From Hymenoscyphus infarciens (Eukaryota; Ascomycota; Leotiomycetes; Helotiales; Helotiaceae), in the NCBI GenBank assembly GCA_001414345.1, contig LLCB01000406.1:1-43273 (forward strand): a stretch of DNA of 43,273 nt, given 5' to 3'. The translations under genes were made by a program, and so were the position numbers. Numbering within the stretch: position 1 is the stretch's first letter; each line of letters opens with the position of its first letter. The notes beneath the pieces were generated by a model. The model searched no databases. It was not told the DNA's origin and saw only the letters and a list, made by a program, of their open reading frames with translations. Shown here one piece after another: positions 1 to 12,827 of this stretch.

Positions 1-1040
1 TAGATAGAACTTAGTTATAATTATTATTAGACCTTAGTAGTCTCTAATCTCTTATATATAGATACTTCTATTTATAATAAGAGAAAGCTAATTTAGTCTT
101 TTCTTCTATATTAGTATCTAGTATCTAGATATATTATTCTATTAAATACACTTCTATATATCTTTTTAATAGTTATATATATTTTATATTATTATAAAAG
201 CAATATTTAAATATTAATTAAAGATAGTACTTTATAACTATAATCTAAATATAGTTAAAAAAACTAATAAATTATCTTAGTATCTTATATAAGTAGATAT
301 TAATAAAACTATATATCTAGAAGCTTATAATAATACGAGTTCTATACTATTAATAAAAAGAGATATAAAAGTATATTTAAAAGAATAATATATATAATTT
401 ATAAACTTAAATACTAAAAAAAAAGAATAAATTATTCTTTTTAAGTTAGCGAGAGATAAGATATATATATATATAAGAGTTTAGATAATATAAACAAGGT
501 TTTAGATATATATAACTGTTTTTAGAACTAAAACTTATCTAATATAGATATATAATATTCTAAAACTTAACTATTACTAAATCTTAGTAATTTTAAATAG
601 CTAGCTATTATAAAGCTATAAAAGAATAATTTATTATAGCTACTAACGCTTTATATCTAATTTAGTCTTTTAATAATAAACTATTTATAAACTCTTTTAA
701 GAATATTCTTCTTAGTTTTTATAAATATAAATACTATTTACTAGTTTAATTAAGTAATCTCTTTTTTATTAATAAAGAAGCTAAGCTTATAATAAAAGGA
801 AATTTATATAATATAATAGCTATATTATATTACTAAGAATTATAAATCTACGAGTATATAAAAGTAGTAGTAGTAGTAGTAGAAGAATAATAATATATAA
901 AAGTAAGAACTTTAATTATAACTTCTATAGTAATTAAGTATATATATTTTTTTTATATAAGTAGATAGCCTTAATATATAATTGTCTTAACTTCGAAGTA
1001 TGATTAAGTATAAAAGGTAGTAGTAGAGTATATTAAATTA
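1..1040. repeat. AT-rich RIP-mutated repeat block (left edge)
   Basis: The DNA is almost only A and T, with TpA everywhere and almost no CpA or TpG, as expected after repeat-induced point mutation. No reading frame is credible. Bases 1 to about 185 align by eye with the LTR at 26646-26911 read on the minus strand, if C-to-T and G-to-A changes are allowed. They therefore look like a mutated LTR whose start lies outside the window. A short GTA trinucleotide run lies at about 864-885. The rest could not be assigned. Confidence 0.75.
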
Positions 1041-2155
1041 TAATATATTTAGGCGCTGAAATGCTAAAAAGTCGATTTTCCAAAATGTCCGAGAGGGTCG
1101 CTAACAGCCACCATACTAAAGACTGAACCACTTCACTTAAAAAAGCATAATGATTCATGGCTAACCCTTTTAGATTCAAGCACGGTAATAGTCCCTGCCA
1201 ACCCCCCGCTCAAGCCAAATCACAACAGACTTGAATGGCGAGGACCATTCCTTCTCCTGGGTGTACCGAAAACTTTTAACTCTTACACCAAAGTTTCTAG
1301 AGAAAAAAGTTGAAATTTATTTGTATTTCACACAGGGGTTTTTTTATTCAAGGGTATAGCGCATCTCATCTCTCATCTCTTCTCACACCCTATCCTCCAT
1401 CAACCCATATTCTGTACTTCCATCCCACCCATCATCTGTGAAGGGACTCATCTCTCATCTCTTCTACACCCCATCCAGACCAACCATTCCACCAGCCAAA
1501 CACAAAATTCAATACATAGTGATCCCCTTTCATTCTATCCTCTTGTGAAAAAAGAAAGGAAAAAGCAAAAGAAGCACCCCAAACACCGAGAAATCCGAAG
1601 TCTCGTCTCCCTGACGCCTCTGAGAGAGAAAGAAAGAAAAAAGGACTCCCCAAGGACAAAAAATACAAATATCGTACGCCTGCAATGTAATGCCTCTGTT
1701 TTTCATTTCGTATTTATAACAAAGCCCCCTATAACAAAGCCCCCTCCCCATCTCCGAGGGCGCTTTCCCGAGTCGGTATGGACTCCTCTCATGGCGTAGG
1801 ATAATAAAAAAGAAAGGTTGTATGTACACTCCTCTCTTCTTATATGTACCCCCCTGGAATGAATCTCCCCCATTCCCAAGTCCTGGTTGCTATGCGATGT
1901 TCAAAAATTGGTTTTCTGTTCTGTATGTGTTGGATTATGTGTAGGTTTTCTATATGCGATTTCGAAGGGTCGTGGTCGTGAAGGCTATGTACCAGGGTCG
2001 TCAATCGTCGTAGGACGTTGTAATCCCTTCTGAGCTGGGTCATCTTCGTGTCGCCGTGGGTTTTCGGGTAAAGGTGCCCGAGGGCTTTGTTCCATGTTGG
2101 ATTTTTGAGTTTGCTGATAAGGCTGGGGATCGAGAGGGTTTGCGGTTTCGGAAAA
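1041..2155. other. Gene-free stretch downstream of the GT32 gene
   Basis: Composition is ordinary, but I find no credible gene. Short frames here are low-complexity Lys/Arg or Phe-rich artefacts of pyrimidine-rich DNA. An imperfect direct repeat built on CTCATCTCTCATCTCTTCT occurs near 1367 and again near 1448, about 80 bases apart. A 15-base direct repeat, TATAACAAAGCCCCC, occurs twice in tandem at about 1715-1745. The right part probably holds the 3' untranslated region and terminator of the minus-strand gene that ends at 2156. Confidence 0.5.
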
Positions 2156-4051
2156 TCAAGGGTACTCCCAGCTATTTTCGTATTCAACAATGCTTGGGCC
2201 ATCCCATTTTTCGCCGTATGGGTTCATACGACCGTGAGAGAAAAATCCGTCTTGTGCACGTTGGATCACATTCAACCAAGAAGATGGTTCAGGATTCTTG
2301 GCCCACTGTATATATTGTTAGGAAACTGTTCAGAAAACAAAGAAATGCAATAAACTAACCTGGTTGTGAACATGATATGTCCATGCACCCCGGAAGAAAT
2401 TCTCCATGGTTCGATTCGTAGGCGGGTACTTGTCTTCCTCAATTTTATACTCTGCTTTACTCAATGCTTCTTTGTCGATGGGAACAACTTCGTTGGTTGG
2501 TTTTTCGCTTGCTCGAACCTCCAAAGATTCTACCCCGGCCACATCTCGCTTCATCTCCCAAAAGTGACTCTTCTTTGATGCTGAAATCAGTTTCAATGGT
2601 TGCCCATCATAGCTTTCCCATTCATCCTTCAAGGGGAATGCATTCTTGCCCTTGAAGACTTGCCCGTAATCGTGAATACAAGGAACAGTGCATCTTCCTA
2701 GCCGATCCCAGTTGAATTCGGTCCAGATTGGATCAAAAGCCGCAGTTTCGAGCATGTGGAATTCCTGATTTCTATGGTCCTTTACGCTCATGACTCCAAT
2801 AACTCTTGGGTGGAAATTGAGACCCATGCGGACACCTCCTCGAAGTAAGTAGGAAGAGAGTGTCGAGTTGGCAGAAAGTGACATGATGGCAGTGTTGTAA
2901 TCCCCAGGCGAAGGATGGCCACCCCAGCGCTCAGCAAATGAATGCTTTTCTCCAATCAAAAGTGGGCGCATGTCTCGAAGCATAACAACGTCCATATCAA
3001 AGTAAGCCCCTCCATAAATATGTAGAACAACAAATCGAACCGCATCGGATACTGCGACGGGCAAGAAAGTCATTTGCTTCTCGGTCAAAACTAACCATTC
3101 TTGATCATTCGCATCCCGGATCAAGCTTTCTCCAACCAAAGTCTCGTTCTTCGAATTTGGCTTCCCAGGGTTCTTGTAATATCCAACCCCGTCCGTGTTG
3201 TCGCCTTTTGGTAATGGGATTCTGGATGGAAATTTCCATGTCTTCAAAACAATATCTCCGCGCTCAACAAACGGTAAGAATTTCTTAAACAATGGATCAT
3301 TGTTCATCATCTTCTCCGCTGCCTTCGGGTCCCGATCGCCATCTAACCAAATCCACAGTCGCACACAAGGAATGTTCTGAGTGTGGAAATGACTCTTGAC
3401 AAAGAGCTCCACTCGCCAAGTTGCAGGCCCGGTCCAGTATACGTGATATGGTACAATTGGCCCGTTGCATTGCCCGATTGAGGTCTTTGTGGCTGGCTTA
3501 TATTTGGGATACTGAGCAAGAGTATTGTCGGCACCATCCGAGTTGAGATATTCTGCAAGCTTCGGGGGCTGCTCGCTCGCTCGTTCCCCGCTGGGAGGAG
3601 TGTAGTAGTACTCATGTTCGGCCGTTTCCATGTATTTCAGGCAGTCGTAGACATATGGCATCTTCTCGATATTCGCGTATGACCCTCTGCATTCTTCCAC
3701 CAGCCTTGTGAGGTTCGCAATCGCATCGATATTGGGCCTCTTGCCCAGAAAGTCGTCCTTTGGCACCACCAAACTCTCTGGTCTGTTATACCAATTGGCA
3801 CTTGGCTTGATATCCTCAACCTTTAGCTTATTGGTAGGTAACCGTGGTCCTGCCGACCCAACGCTGTCTGAAGAGGAGGACCCTGGGCGGTGATTCGCAG
3901 AAGGGGTTCGGTAGAGATCTGCGGCTGATTTTGGAATTGACCCTGTCTGGAAAATTATGACGGTGAGGTAAATGCAGCCATAGATAATTGACGCGAACAG
4001 GACACTCTGGAAAACCCCCCGCAGGTTGCTCATGCAGCTTTTCTTTGCCAT
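2156..4051 (-). CDS. Glycosyltransferase family 32 (DXD motif), type II Golgi membrane protein
   Basis: Predicted protein of 613 residues in two exons, 4051-2360 and 2305-2156. The 54-base phase-0 intron starts GTTAGT and ends TATACAG. Without it the frame runs into a short unrelated tail; with it the C-terminus continues through a Trp-rich segment that fits the family. Residues about 14-36 form one hydrophobic segment after a basic N-terminus, so a signal anchor with a lumenal catalytic domain. A low-complexity stem follows. The core has AVSDAVRF (333-340) and GGAYFDMDVV (347-356), the Gly_transf_sug signature in which the DMD (352-354) binds the metal and nucleotide sugar. The family includes Och1-type mannosyltransferases and relatives; donor and acceptor cannot be told here. 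The start has ATG with no earlier in-frame alternative needed. It is alone in its island. Intact and very likely functional. Confidence 0.9.
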
Positions 4052-6480
4052 CTTTGGCTGTCTTATCTTCCTCCGTTCGGTTGGTCTCCTTCTACCCCCC
4101 GTCTACCAAGATGTATCGTTGAAGAGGATTGAGGTGAGTTTCGTGGTTGTATTAAATTCGTGACTTCGCCATGAATTGATGTTGAGCCAGCCTCTTGTTT
4201 TTGGAAAGGAGGGGAGTTGTGTATGTTGAATGATTGTGTGCCTTGCCTAGTTTAACTCGCGTTAGTGTTGGTGTTGGGTACGTAAATGGGATCAACATTC
4301 ACAGCCTCATTCAATGCGTGGCTGACGGGCGGGTTGGTGAATCAACTCACGACAAGGTTGAGGACAGGCCAATTAAGACTAGTTTCTCTATGTATTAAAA
4401 GTCGGATTCATGAAAAAGAAAAGAAAAAGAGTCGCGCGCGCAGAATATGGTGGGGGAAGAGGGAAGAAGAGAGGGAAGAAGGAGAGAAACCTGAGGTGAA
4501 GGGTTGAAGGTTGGGTGGACCAGCCCCAAATTAGCTCGGCTGGCCTAGTGCGCCGGTTGGGTTGGGGTCTGCAACGCCGCAGTCAAAAAGCGGTCTGAAA
4601 TTTACGCTGAACGCGTAGGCGGAGCCGGCCCCGAAGCGAGAAGGAGTAAAAGTAAATACACCAAGAGTGATATGGCGCTAGCAAGTGCATGTTATAGAAG
4701 CAAGCGGAGATTCTTGTTCAGATATCGAAAGTGGGAGAGAGCTTCAAGTTCCAGGGCTCTTCTGGTTAGGTGTTGGCCATCCGAATCGCACATGTTAAAA
4801 CGTGGGCTCTTCCAGGTCCTGATAGGGAGGGGGAGGGGTTATTTTCCTCATCATAGAGCTCAGCTGCCAGTTACTCTTCTTTTTCCCTTCTTCACTCCTC
4901 TCCGTATAGCTTCCCGTGAGCTCGTTCTCTTAAAGTCGTTTATTATTCGCTCTCGCTCTCGCTCTCGCTCTCTTAATCCAACCTGCCTTGCCCCCTCGAA
5001 ACATATTCGTGGCCTTCAAGACTTGCAGTTCCAACATTGAAACAAAGCAATCTTCACCCCCCTCAAAGCATAGCCCACCACACTTTGCAAAAGTGGCTTG
5101 ACCAGTGTCACCAACTCGCAGTCACAAGACGGTGGCAGTAGAGTTTACGTGAAGCAATCGCAAGCCAGTGGCACTAGTGCTGGTGGTGTATTGTATGTAG
5201 GTACTAGTAGCTCTCCAAAGCTAACAAGTCGCTACCCGTTCTCCAAGCTCCTTTCCCCGCGGGCTGCCCCAAACGTGTTTCCATGCCATGCACCCTCTTT
5301 GCCTAGAACTGGGCCGCCTTGTGCAAAGGTTGCCATTGTTTGGTCAAATCCTTCCCGAGATGTCACCCCCTTCAGCCCCTTTTTCGCCCGATGCAGTTAG
5401 CCAAAAGCGTGGTTTTTTTACAGGAGCCGTGCAGCTGTTTGACTCGAATGCTAAACCACTACCACACTTGCGGGGGTATGGAGAACCGTTAATAACTTCA
5501 TTTCTTTGCAGAAGAGTGAGCACTGCAGCAGCACAGCCTCCACTCTTACTCCAGGGGCTGTATACCTAACGTGGTCATTGGCTGGGAAGCGTTCCAGAAT
5601 GGGGATGACAGGTACGTAGCCGGTAACCGGTAACCGGCTCCGACACGAAAATATTTATATGGGGTCCCTCATTCATTGGTTGGAGAAATAGACGATCTTA
5701 TCGTGAGGAGTTTCCAGGTTTGGGAATAGGAGCGGTGAGCAACCGATGAGGCTGATCAAGAAACGTCTGCATAGAAAGGCTCTGATTCCAGCCTAGACCA
5801 TTACCAAGATATATGCCAACTTCTCTTGTTTAAGACTTGAAATTGAATTTACTTTAAAACTCCTAGCTAACAAACTCGGTTACGGAGTTTAATGTATTTT
5901 GTGTGAAGTGGCGGGGGGTAGGAGAATGTGGGTGGTTATGCGAGGAGTTTGAGATGATGAGATTACGATAATCCAAAATACTTGTGACAATAGAGATAAA
6001 GAGAAGGAACGAAGATGGAGTGAGCGCCTACTTCTGTAAAAAAAAAAAAGAGTTTAGATTTGGTATTTTTATTTTCTCACAGGGTTCGGCTATTCCTCAG
6101 AATTTAGCAATCGTAACCCTCAAAATCGATCGGCAAACTCAAGAACATACATCCTTGGAAACCCATTAACCCAAGGACTCTAAGCTATATAACCATCAAT
6201 CAATTCCCTCAATTCCGTCGACGATCGAACCATCTTATGGGTTTTTACGTAAATCGGCGATAAACAAATCCGCGGATCTTACAATACCTAGGTAGCTGAC
6301 GTGTTTCTATCTGCGTGCGACGACTCCTCTAAGATCGCGGTATCTTACGCGTTTTCACCGTACTAACCGTGGAATGCGATTTGTTGCAAAATCATTGCCT
6401 ATAAAGCTTTCTTCGTATAGGTGGATCTTTATACATAGGAAACGTTTATCGCATTCTCAGTTCGCTATCATCCTAGGAAC
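4052..6480. other. Promoter side of GT32 plus gene-free, pyrimidine-rich DNA
   Basis: The first few hundred bases must contain the promoter and 5' untranslated region of the minus-strand GT32 gene. Further right is a plus-strand CT-rich stretch with four GCTCTC repeats (about 4950-4972), which looks like an upstream or untranslated region of a fungal gene. No convincing frame follows: the ATG frame at 4672-5040 is Arg/Ser-rich without domain character, and the frames at 5098-5569 begin at TTG or are short. A short tandem of GGTAACC lies at 5621-5637. Bases 6190-6480 have ordinary composition and no gene. A non-coding transcript or a fast-evolving small gene cannot be excluded. Confidence 0.4.
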
Positions 6481-7944
6481 CTGCAGACTATCTAAGAAAA
6501 AATAAGTATTTAGAGTTGATAAATAAGAAGAGAATATTAACTTTAAGTATAGATTTGAAGTCTATATTATTAGAAAAAGCTCTTATATAATCTAGCTATA
6601 GTTATCTAAGGAAAATAATAATATTAATAAACTATTTAACTTCTCTATTTCTAGGAAATTATATCTTAAATTCCTACTTTCTAAATTAAATCTAAAAATT
6701 CTACGCTATCTATTCTTAGTTATATTACTATCTCTCTCTATATTAAAACCTATAAAGTTAAAAAGTAAAGTTAGAAAAGATAAAATTATATCTTTAATAT
6801 AAGTAAAGAAATATAGAGACTTAATAAGAAGAAGTATTAGTTAACTAGAAGTTAAGAATTATAAGATATAAGATAAGATTTTAGAATCTAAGATAGAGAA
6901 GATAAAAAGAGTTAGAGTTTAGAAATATAAAGATAGTATTAAAAGAGCGAAGATTAAAGAGTAGATTAAGAAGTATTTAAATTAATAGTTAATAAAAAAA
7001 GACGAATTTTTATAGAAATATATATTGTTTTTATATATATTTTATATCTATATATAAAAGATTAATATAGTCTATAAGAATAAAAAGACTTCTAATATTT
7101 CTCTCTTATAAACTAAGAGCTTATTTAGTACGTATATAATTTATTTAGCTATATAAGATTTATAAATATATATATAAAGTTAAAAGATACTCGTATATAT
7201 CTATTTATATTATAAGTTAAATCTTAAATATCTTCTATATTATTTAACTCGTATAAATATTTTCTATATATATTTCGTTAACTTTAGACTAAGTCTCTAG
7301 TAGTTATAGTAGTAAAAGATGAAAAGAAATATATATATATATTATAAAATATCTTCTTCTTTTTAGTAGTATATATATTATAAAAGAACTAATATATATA
7401 AAGTAAATAGGCTCTAAGTAACTTCTTTTTTAGGAAATAAAGTTATAATATCTTTCTATTTCTAATTCTTTAGTAGTAGTCTATTATTCTCTTATACGTA
7501 GACTTTTAGTCTCTTCTATATACTCTTTTATATCTAGTTCTTATATATATCTAAACTTTATTCTAATCTAAAGATCTTGAAATATAAAATCTTTCTATTT
7601 AAAACTCTATCTACTTTTATAACTTCGTCTTTTTAGTAAGCTTAGATAAAGTCTAGAACTAAGAAGCTCTCTATCTCTTCTCTACTAATTCGCTTAAAAT
7701 CCTTTACTTATTCTTAGTCTCTTTTCTTATACGTCGAAATTTACTAGTTTTAACTAATATAATATTACTATTCTTAGAGCTTAAAAATTTATAACTTCTA
7801 AACCTAGTATTCGCCTATCTAGTATATAATAGCGTACTATCTTATATAGCCGAGATTATATAGTATATACTATATATATAAGATTTTAGTAGTTATTATT
7901 TTATATTATTTAATTTAGAAAGGTTATATACGTCTAGACTTTTA

Positions 7945-8165
7945 GATATACTTTATAGAGTTCGAGCTTTAATATTAGCTAATATTATATTCTTTAGTTT
8001 TAGACCTCTTATATATAGCTATCTACTCTTCTATAGTTAGAAAAGGCTAGTTTAGCCTTTTCTTCTATATTAGTATCTAGTATTTATATACGTTATTCTA
8101 CTGAATATACTCTTATATATCTCTTTAATAGTAGTATATATTTTATATTATTATATAGTACTAGT
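7945..8165 (+). repeat. RIP-mutated LTR, subtype B
   Basis: Read on the plus strand, this aligns with the minus-strand reading of 28775-28616 and then with the shared LTR tail at 28508-28614 in plus orientation, with mostly C-to-T and G-to-A differences. Good anchor points are the stretch at 8005-8035, which matches the CCTCTTGTATGTAGC part of the less mutated copy, and the tail from 8058, which matches CTTTTCTTCCGTATCAGAGCC-type sequence. It keeps head and tail in the usual order, which is useful because the copy at 28508-28775 does not. The boundaries are approximate. Confidence 0.6.
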
Positions 8166-8679
8166 AAACTTCTTATTTCTACTTTAATTAGCTATAAAAT
8201 ACTATAGATAGCTATTATAAGTAATAACTAGAATATATTAATCTTTATTATATATAGCTTCTTATTCTAATTTTCTTAGAAAAACTTATACTTTATAAAT
8301 ATAAGCTTTAATCGCGTAGATAGAGAGAAGCTAATTATAATAGTCTACTATTCTAAAATACTAGTATTCGTGAAATTACTAATACTTATACGCTAAAAGT
8401 ACGAATTACTAATACTTATATAACTGAAGATACTAAATATAATAGTTCTGATTCAAGACTATAGCAGTTCTGGTTTCAGACCTGTCACGTGACTCCTCAC
8501 CGCCTAGCAGAATCCTATATATTAGCATCGTTTAGAGCTATCTTCGCTCTTTACCTTTAGTTTTCGCGTTAATAACTACGAATAGACTACTTCTCTACTC
8601 TATTCCTGCCTTACTTTTATATTAAAGATATTAAGATCTAATATTTATATATAAAAGAGATTAAGATTTAGATATTATA

Positions 8680-8925
8680 TACTTAGCTTTTTAGCTCTTA
8701 TTATTTAGTATTAGCTATATTAGACAAGTCTTAGTTATTATTATTATTAGACCTTAGTAGTATTTAATCTCTTATATATAGATACTCTTACTTAAGATAA
8801 AAGAAAGCTAATTTAGTATTTTCTTCTATATTAGTATCTAGTATTTAGATATATTATTCTATTAAACACACTTCTATATATCTCTTTAATAGTGGTATAT
8901 ATTTCATATTATTATACTAATAGCT
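8680..8925 (+). repeat. RIP-mutated LTR, subtype A
   Basis: Aligns along its length with the LTR at 26646-26911 read on the minus strand. Clear anchors are AGCTCTTATT near 8694, the GACCTTAGTAGT stretch near 8750 against GGACTTAGTAGT, CTCTTATATATAGATAC against CTCTTGTATATAGATGC, and the tail from about 8815. Almost every difference is C-to-T or G-to-A. The first 185 bases of the window are a second copy of the same subtype in the same orientation. Confidence 0.65.
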
Positions 8926-10559
8926 TATATTTCTATTCTAACTTTTATATATAAGAGATAAATCTACTATTCTTTTAGAAAAAAATTCTATAATAAGAAC
9001 TAAAAGTATAAAACTAGTATTATAAAAGAGTTTAGACAATTCTTATAGTTTAGAGATATTAAAGACTTTGTCTTTAGAGAAGATAGTTATAGAGAGTTTT
9101 TTATAAAAGAAAGATAATAAAATAAATGATTTTTAAATAGTAGAGAAAGATTGAAAAAAGCGTTTAGTATTAGGTTTCTCTTAGAGAAGTAAGAGAGAGT
9201 TTAAGAAGAATATAGTTTAAGCTTAAGAGATTATAAAAGCCTTAGACGTAGTAGATAAAATAGAGATAGACTTTTATTATAATTATAGAGTTTTTTTAAA
9301 AGAGATTTAAAATAAGAGAAAGACTTTAAAAAAGAGTTTTATAAAAAAGTATTTAAAAAGAAGGAATTTATAAAGAAGTCTATAGATATAATAGACTAGA
9401 GCTGTTTTTAATAGTAGAGTAGTAGTAGAGTATAGAGTTTTCTAGTTCTAATAGTTCTAAGATTAATTTATTTTTAAAAGATATCTACTAGTTAAGAAGA
9501 AGTATAAGAAAAAGAAGAATAAAAAAGAAGTATAAATACTTATATTCTAAGAAATCACTCTTCTTAATATAATAGTCTAATAGAAAAGATTTAAGTTAGC
9601 TAAGAAAAAGTTAGAGAGAAGCTAATAATAATAGTAGAAAAATCCGCGTAGATAAGAAATAAAAGGTTTTACTAGCTAAAATCTTTCTTATTTACTTATT
9701 TATAAACTATAAGCTTACCTCTAGCTTACTCTAAAAGCACTAGCACACTTATAGATTATTAGCTTACTTACTAATTTTTTAAATTACTTAATATTATAAG
9801 CTATAATAAGCGATTTCTATAGTTAATCTTCTTAATAATAAAGATTTCTTTTAATAAGAATAAATTTTTAAAGATATTACTAAGAGTTTCTTAGATATAG
9901 TAATAAAATTTAAAAGAACTTAAATTATTATAACTTTAGATATTTAGAACTTTTAAGAACTCTAATTAAATAGTAGAGGTTTTTAATTTCTCTAAGCTTA
10001 TAAAAAGCCTATAGTTACTACGTCTATAATTAGTTAAAAATATCTTTTACCTTTTCTCTTTTACTTCTAAAGCTTTCTTAAGATCTTATCGCGATTAATA
10101 TAAAGTAGTTATAGATCGCTCTTATTTCTAGATTATCTAGAATAATTAAGTCTAATTATTCTCGTTATTAAAGTTTAGATTTTTAAGATAATCTCTCTAT
10201 TATTCTAGAAGAATAGCGAGAGTTAAGTCTATAGAGATACTATATACTACTTTTACTATCTAATATAAAGCCTCTTAATTAAGTCTTTACTTTAGCTTCA
10301 ATCTATTAATAAGTATAGTAATTATAAAAGTATTATAGTACTCTTAGAAGACTAGCTGAAAGTATCTACTTATACTTTCCTATTATCTTATATTCTGTTT
10401 TATTTAATTAGTCTCTAGTATCTAAGGTTATATATTATAAGAGAAAAGAAGTTATTAACTTTATATACTATAGCTATTCCGTAGCGTAGTCGCCTCTTAG
10501 GCTTCAATTTCTCGAGCTATGAATCGCTTCTTACTAAGAAAAATAGCTTTTTTCACGAA

Positions 10560-12827
10560 AATTTCAACAGGCTTTATTCTACGAAACACTCTCTCACCTA
10601 TTACCCTAGAGTTTCTTGAAAACGCCGAGCTCATTGGAATAGGGGTTAGGGTATACTAGGAAGAAAGTCCGAATCTTAAAAGTGGTTCAAAGTTCTTGGA
10701 ATTAATTTGTCTTGAGTTTTCAAAACAATGGCTTCAATAAACATCAAAAAACCGTGTTTTGGGACTCTTGCTACTCTCCAACGCGAATTTTACGTTGCTA
10801 TCGAAATCCTTCAACTTCCAGAAATAAACTTGAAACGGTTCTCTCGAACAGGTCTACATAAATCAAGTATTCACAATCTTGGTCTTCCTAGACTTGTTAG
10901 AAGTTCCCCTTTCAATGTGGCTGCTGTCCTCGACGTGTTTTGACAATGCTCATGTTTCTATCCTCTCGCATCTATGTGCCCTAGCTAACTACCATAGAGC
11001 ACTTGGCTATCAACTTCCATACTTTGAGGTACGGCCCGTGTTCTTTTCGCTCAGTTAACCATTGACGAGGCATTCCCAACAAACGACCTTACCAACAATT
11101 CATACAGAAGCAACATATCTGGAGATTTGGGCAGGTCATTCCTCTAAGGCTCTTGTTGTTGCCACATGCCAATTTTTTCGGTACGTACAACCCAGAATTC
11201 CACCCCTCCTGAAAGACTATTATATGAGCCAAATTCCATCGAGGCGTTATGTTCTCACCAAAGCCACCATCCACGACCACAAATACCAATATCATGGAGA
11301 TACAATGGACCATACTTGGCAGCTCTTATTTCCACCACACAGAGATGCATTCCACTCATAGACGACGTATTACTACGCTAAGGTCGCAAATATATACGAA
11401 CAAATGGTATCCGAAAATTAACTGGCTCTTGTACAGCTTCTCACTTATACTCCTTGCCATACTCGTGTTCGCACTCTCAGTAAACAATGCATCGGCAATA
11501 CTCTTAGATTGGCCTATTATTTCACAGGTTGTGAAGCACCTTCTGTTATAGGGTGCTATTGATCTATGTGTCTTATGGTTGAATGCGATGGTTTACATGG
11601 ATGAACATGTTCACCAATGATGGGACAAATTGAGGATAAGTAAGTGGCATGTAGGAAAGAAGACCTCAGCGCTATTGCTGACCACCTTTTTTTGATATCC
11701 ATTGGTGTCTCACTTAGTGTCTTCTTTTTGCCACTCTGGTGGCCCACTAAGACATGGTAGAATACCGACACTTGATTTATATAACACTTCTCTAGTCCTT
11801 AAATGGCAAAAACCAACAAACCTTGTCACAATTAAGATTTTAAATAAGCCTATAACTTGAAAGAAAGAAGTTACAGTTGTTATAACCCTCTTGTACTTAT
11901 AGAGCCTTTAAAGTTATGCAGTAGCCTTCTCCTCTTTTGCCCTTGTTTTATTACTCTCTGTTTCTTTCCTAGTTGTCCATTTACCTACTAGAAGAAAACC
12001 AGAAGTAGAAATGATGGGGGAAAAGTGCCATATTGAACCAGTCTTAGACAGGGCGAAATACACATATCTAAAAAAAAAAAAGGTTGTTTCTTGGTCTGAA
12101 CAGTTTGTTTACGAATTACTAGATTTCTTACTTGTGCTATTGGAATTCTTTAAAGGTATTTATTTAGAGGTTACCATTCAGGATACACAAAGGAGACTTG
12201 AAGTTGCACGATATTAGTAGCTTAAAAGAGAGTTGTTACCTTTTCTTCTATGTATACCTGGTGATGTGTAAAAGAGCCTAGAACAATAGTATCTATTCTC
12301 TGAGAACATTAAAAAAATCTAGAATTCAGGCTGAATTTCTTCCACATGTTCTCAGTGACTAAATGTCCTTATTCTAGGACAAGTAAGGTAATAGAGTGAG
12401 GGGGTTGTAGGAAGAGTAACTCCACAACATCAGAGTGAGGTTTGCGAAGGCTGTAGTCAACTGGTAGGTGCTTAGCCAATACCCCTTTTCATTCACCTAA
12501 CTTGTGTAAAGGTGTACCTTTCCCATTTATTCCTCAGACTCCCACTAAACATAAAAACAACAACAAAACAATGGTAAAAGGTCTCACCTGGTGAGGGAAA
12601 TCAATATCACTTTTCACTAGTGAATTTGGGTCGGTAGCAAAGATGACTTGAGCGTTTCGCCAATTCATCCCAACAATAATATATTGATGTTAAAAGAATA
12701 AGTTTTCCTGCCCGCCTAAGGGGGTATAACTATTTTCAAGGTCCCCCCCATTTCTCATTTCTCATTTCTCATCACTTCCCAAACATCAACACCAAGTCAT
12801 CAAGTTTTCCACAAAAATCTTAACACA
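10560..12827. other. Gene-free or gene-remnant stretch of ordinary composition
   Basis: Composition returns to normal at about 10560, but no intact gene is visible. An ATG in good context at 10728 opens 71 codons (10728-10943), and further frames at 11062-11361, 11166-11381 and 11249-11551 overlap one another. One of them ends in a hydrophobic stretch like a membrane segment at about 11425-11490. Together they could be a decayed gene with several frame changes, but no family is recognisable. The 68-codon frame at 12011-12217 is Lys/Leu-rich and unsupported. Three tandem copies of ATTTCTC occur at 12751-12771 in a pyrimidine-rich leader just before the next gene. Confidence 0.35.

Larger units (their letters stand above)
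6480..10560. repeat. AT-rich RIP-mutated transposon block
   Basis: About 4 kb of A+T-rich DNA with very few CpA/TpG steps and no open frame of use. It contains two mutated LTR copies (see 7945-8165 and 8680-8925), so part of it derives from Ty3/gypsy-like elements. A less mutated patch at about 8430-8620 contains the palindrome GTCACGTGAC at 8484-8493 followed by a TATATA run. The remaining sequence is too decayed to assign by eye. Confidence 0.8.

Noticed and set aside
4672..5040. 122-codon ATG frame on the plus strand upstream of the GT32 gene
   Set aside because: Arg/Ser-rich translation of pyrimidine-rich repeats, with no domain, no introns with good sites and no sign of conservation; more likely untranslated or promoter DNA.
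5098..5569. Two overlapping plus-strand frames of about 100 codons
   Set aside because: They begin at TTG or inside one another, lack family features and overlap in different phases.
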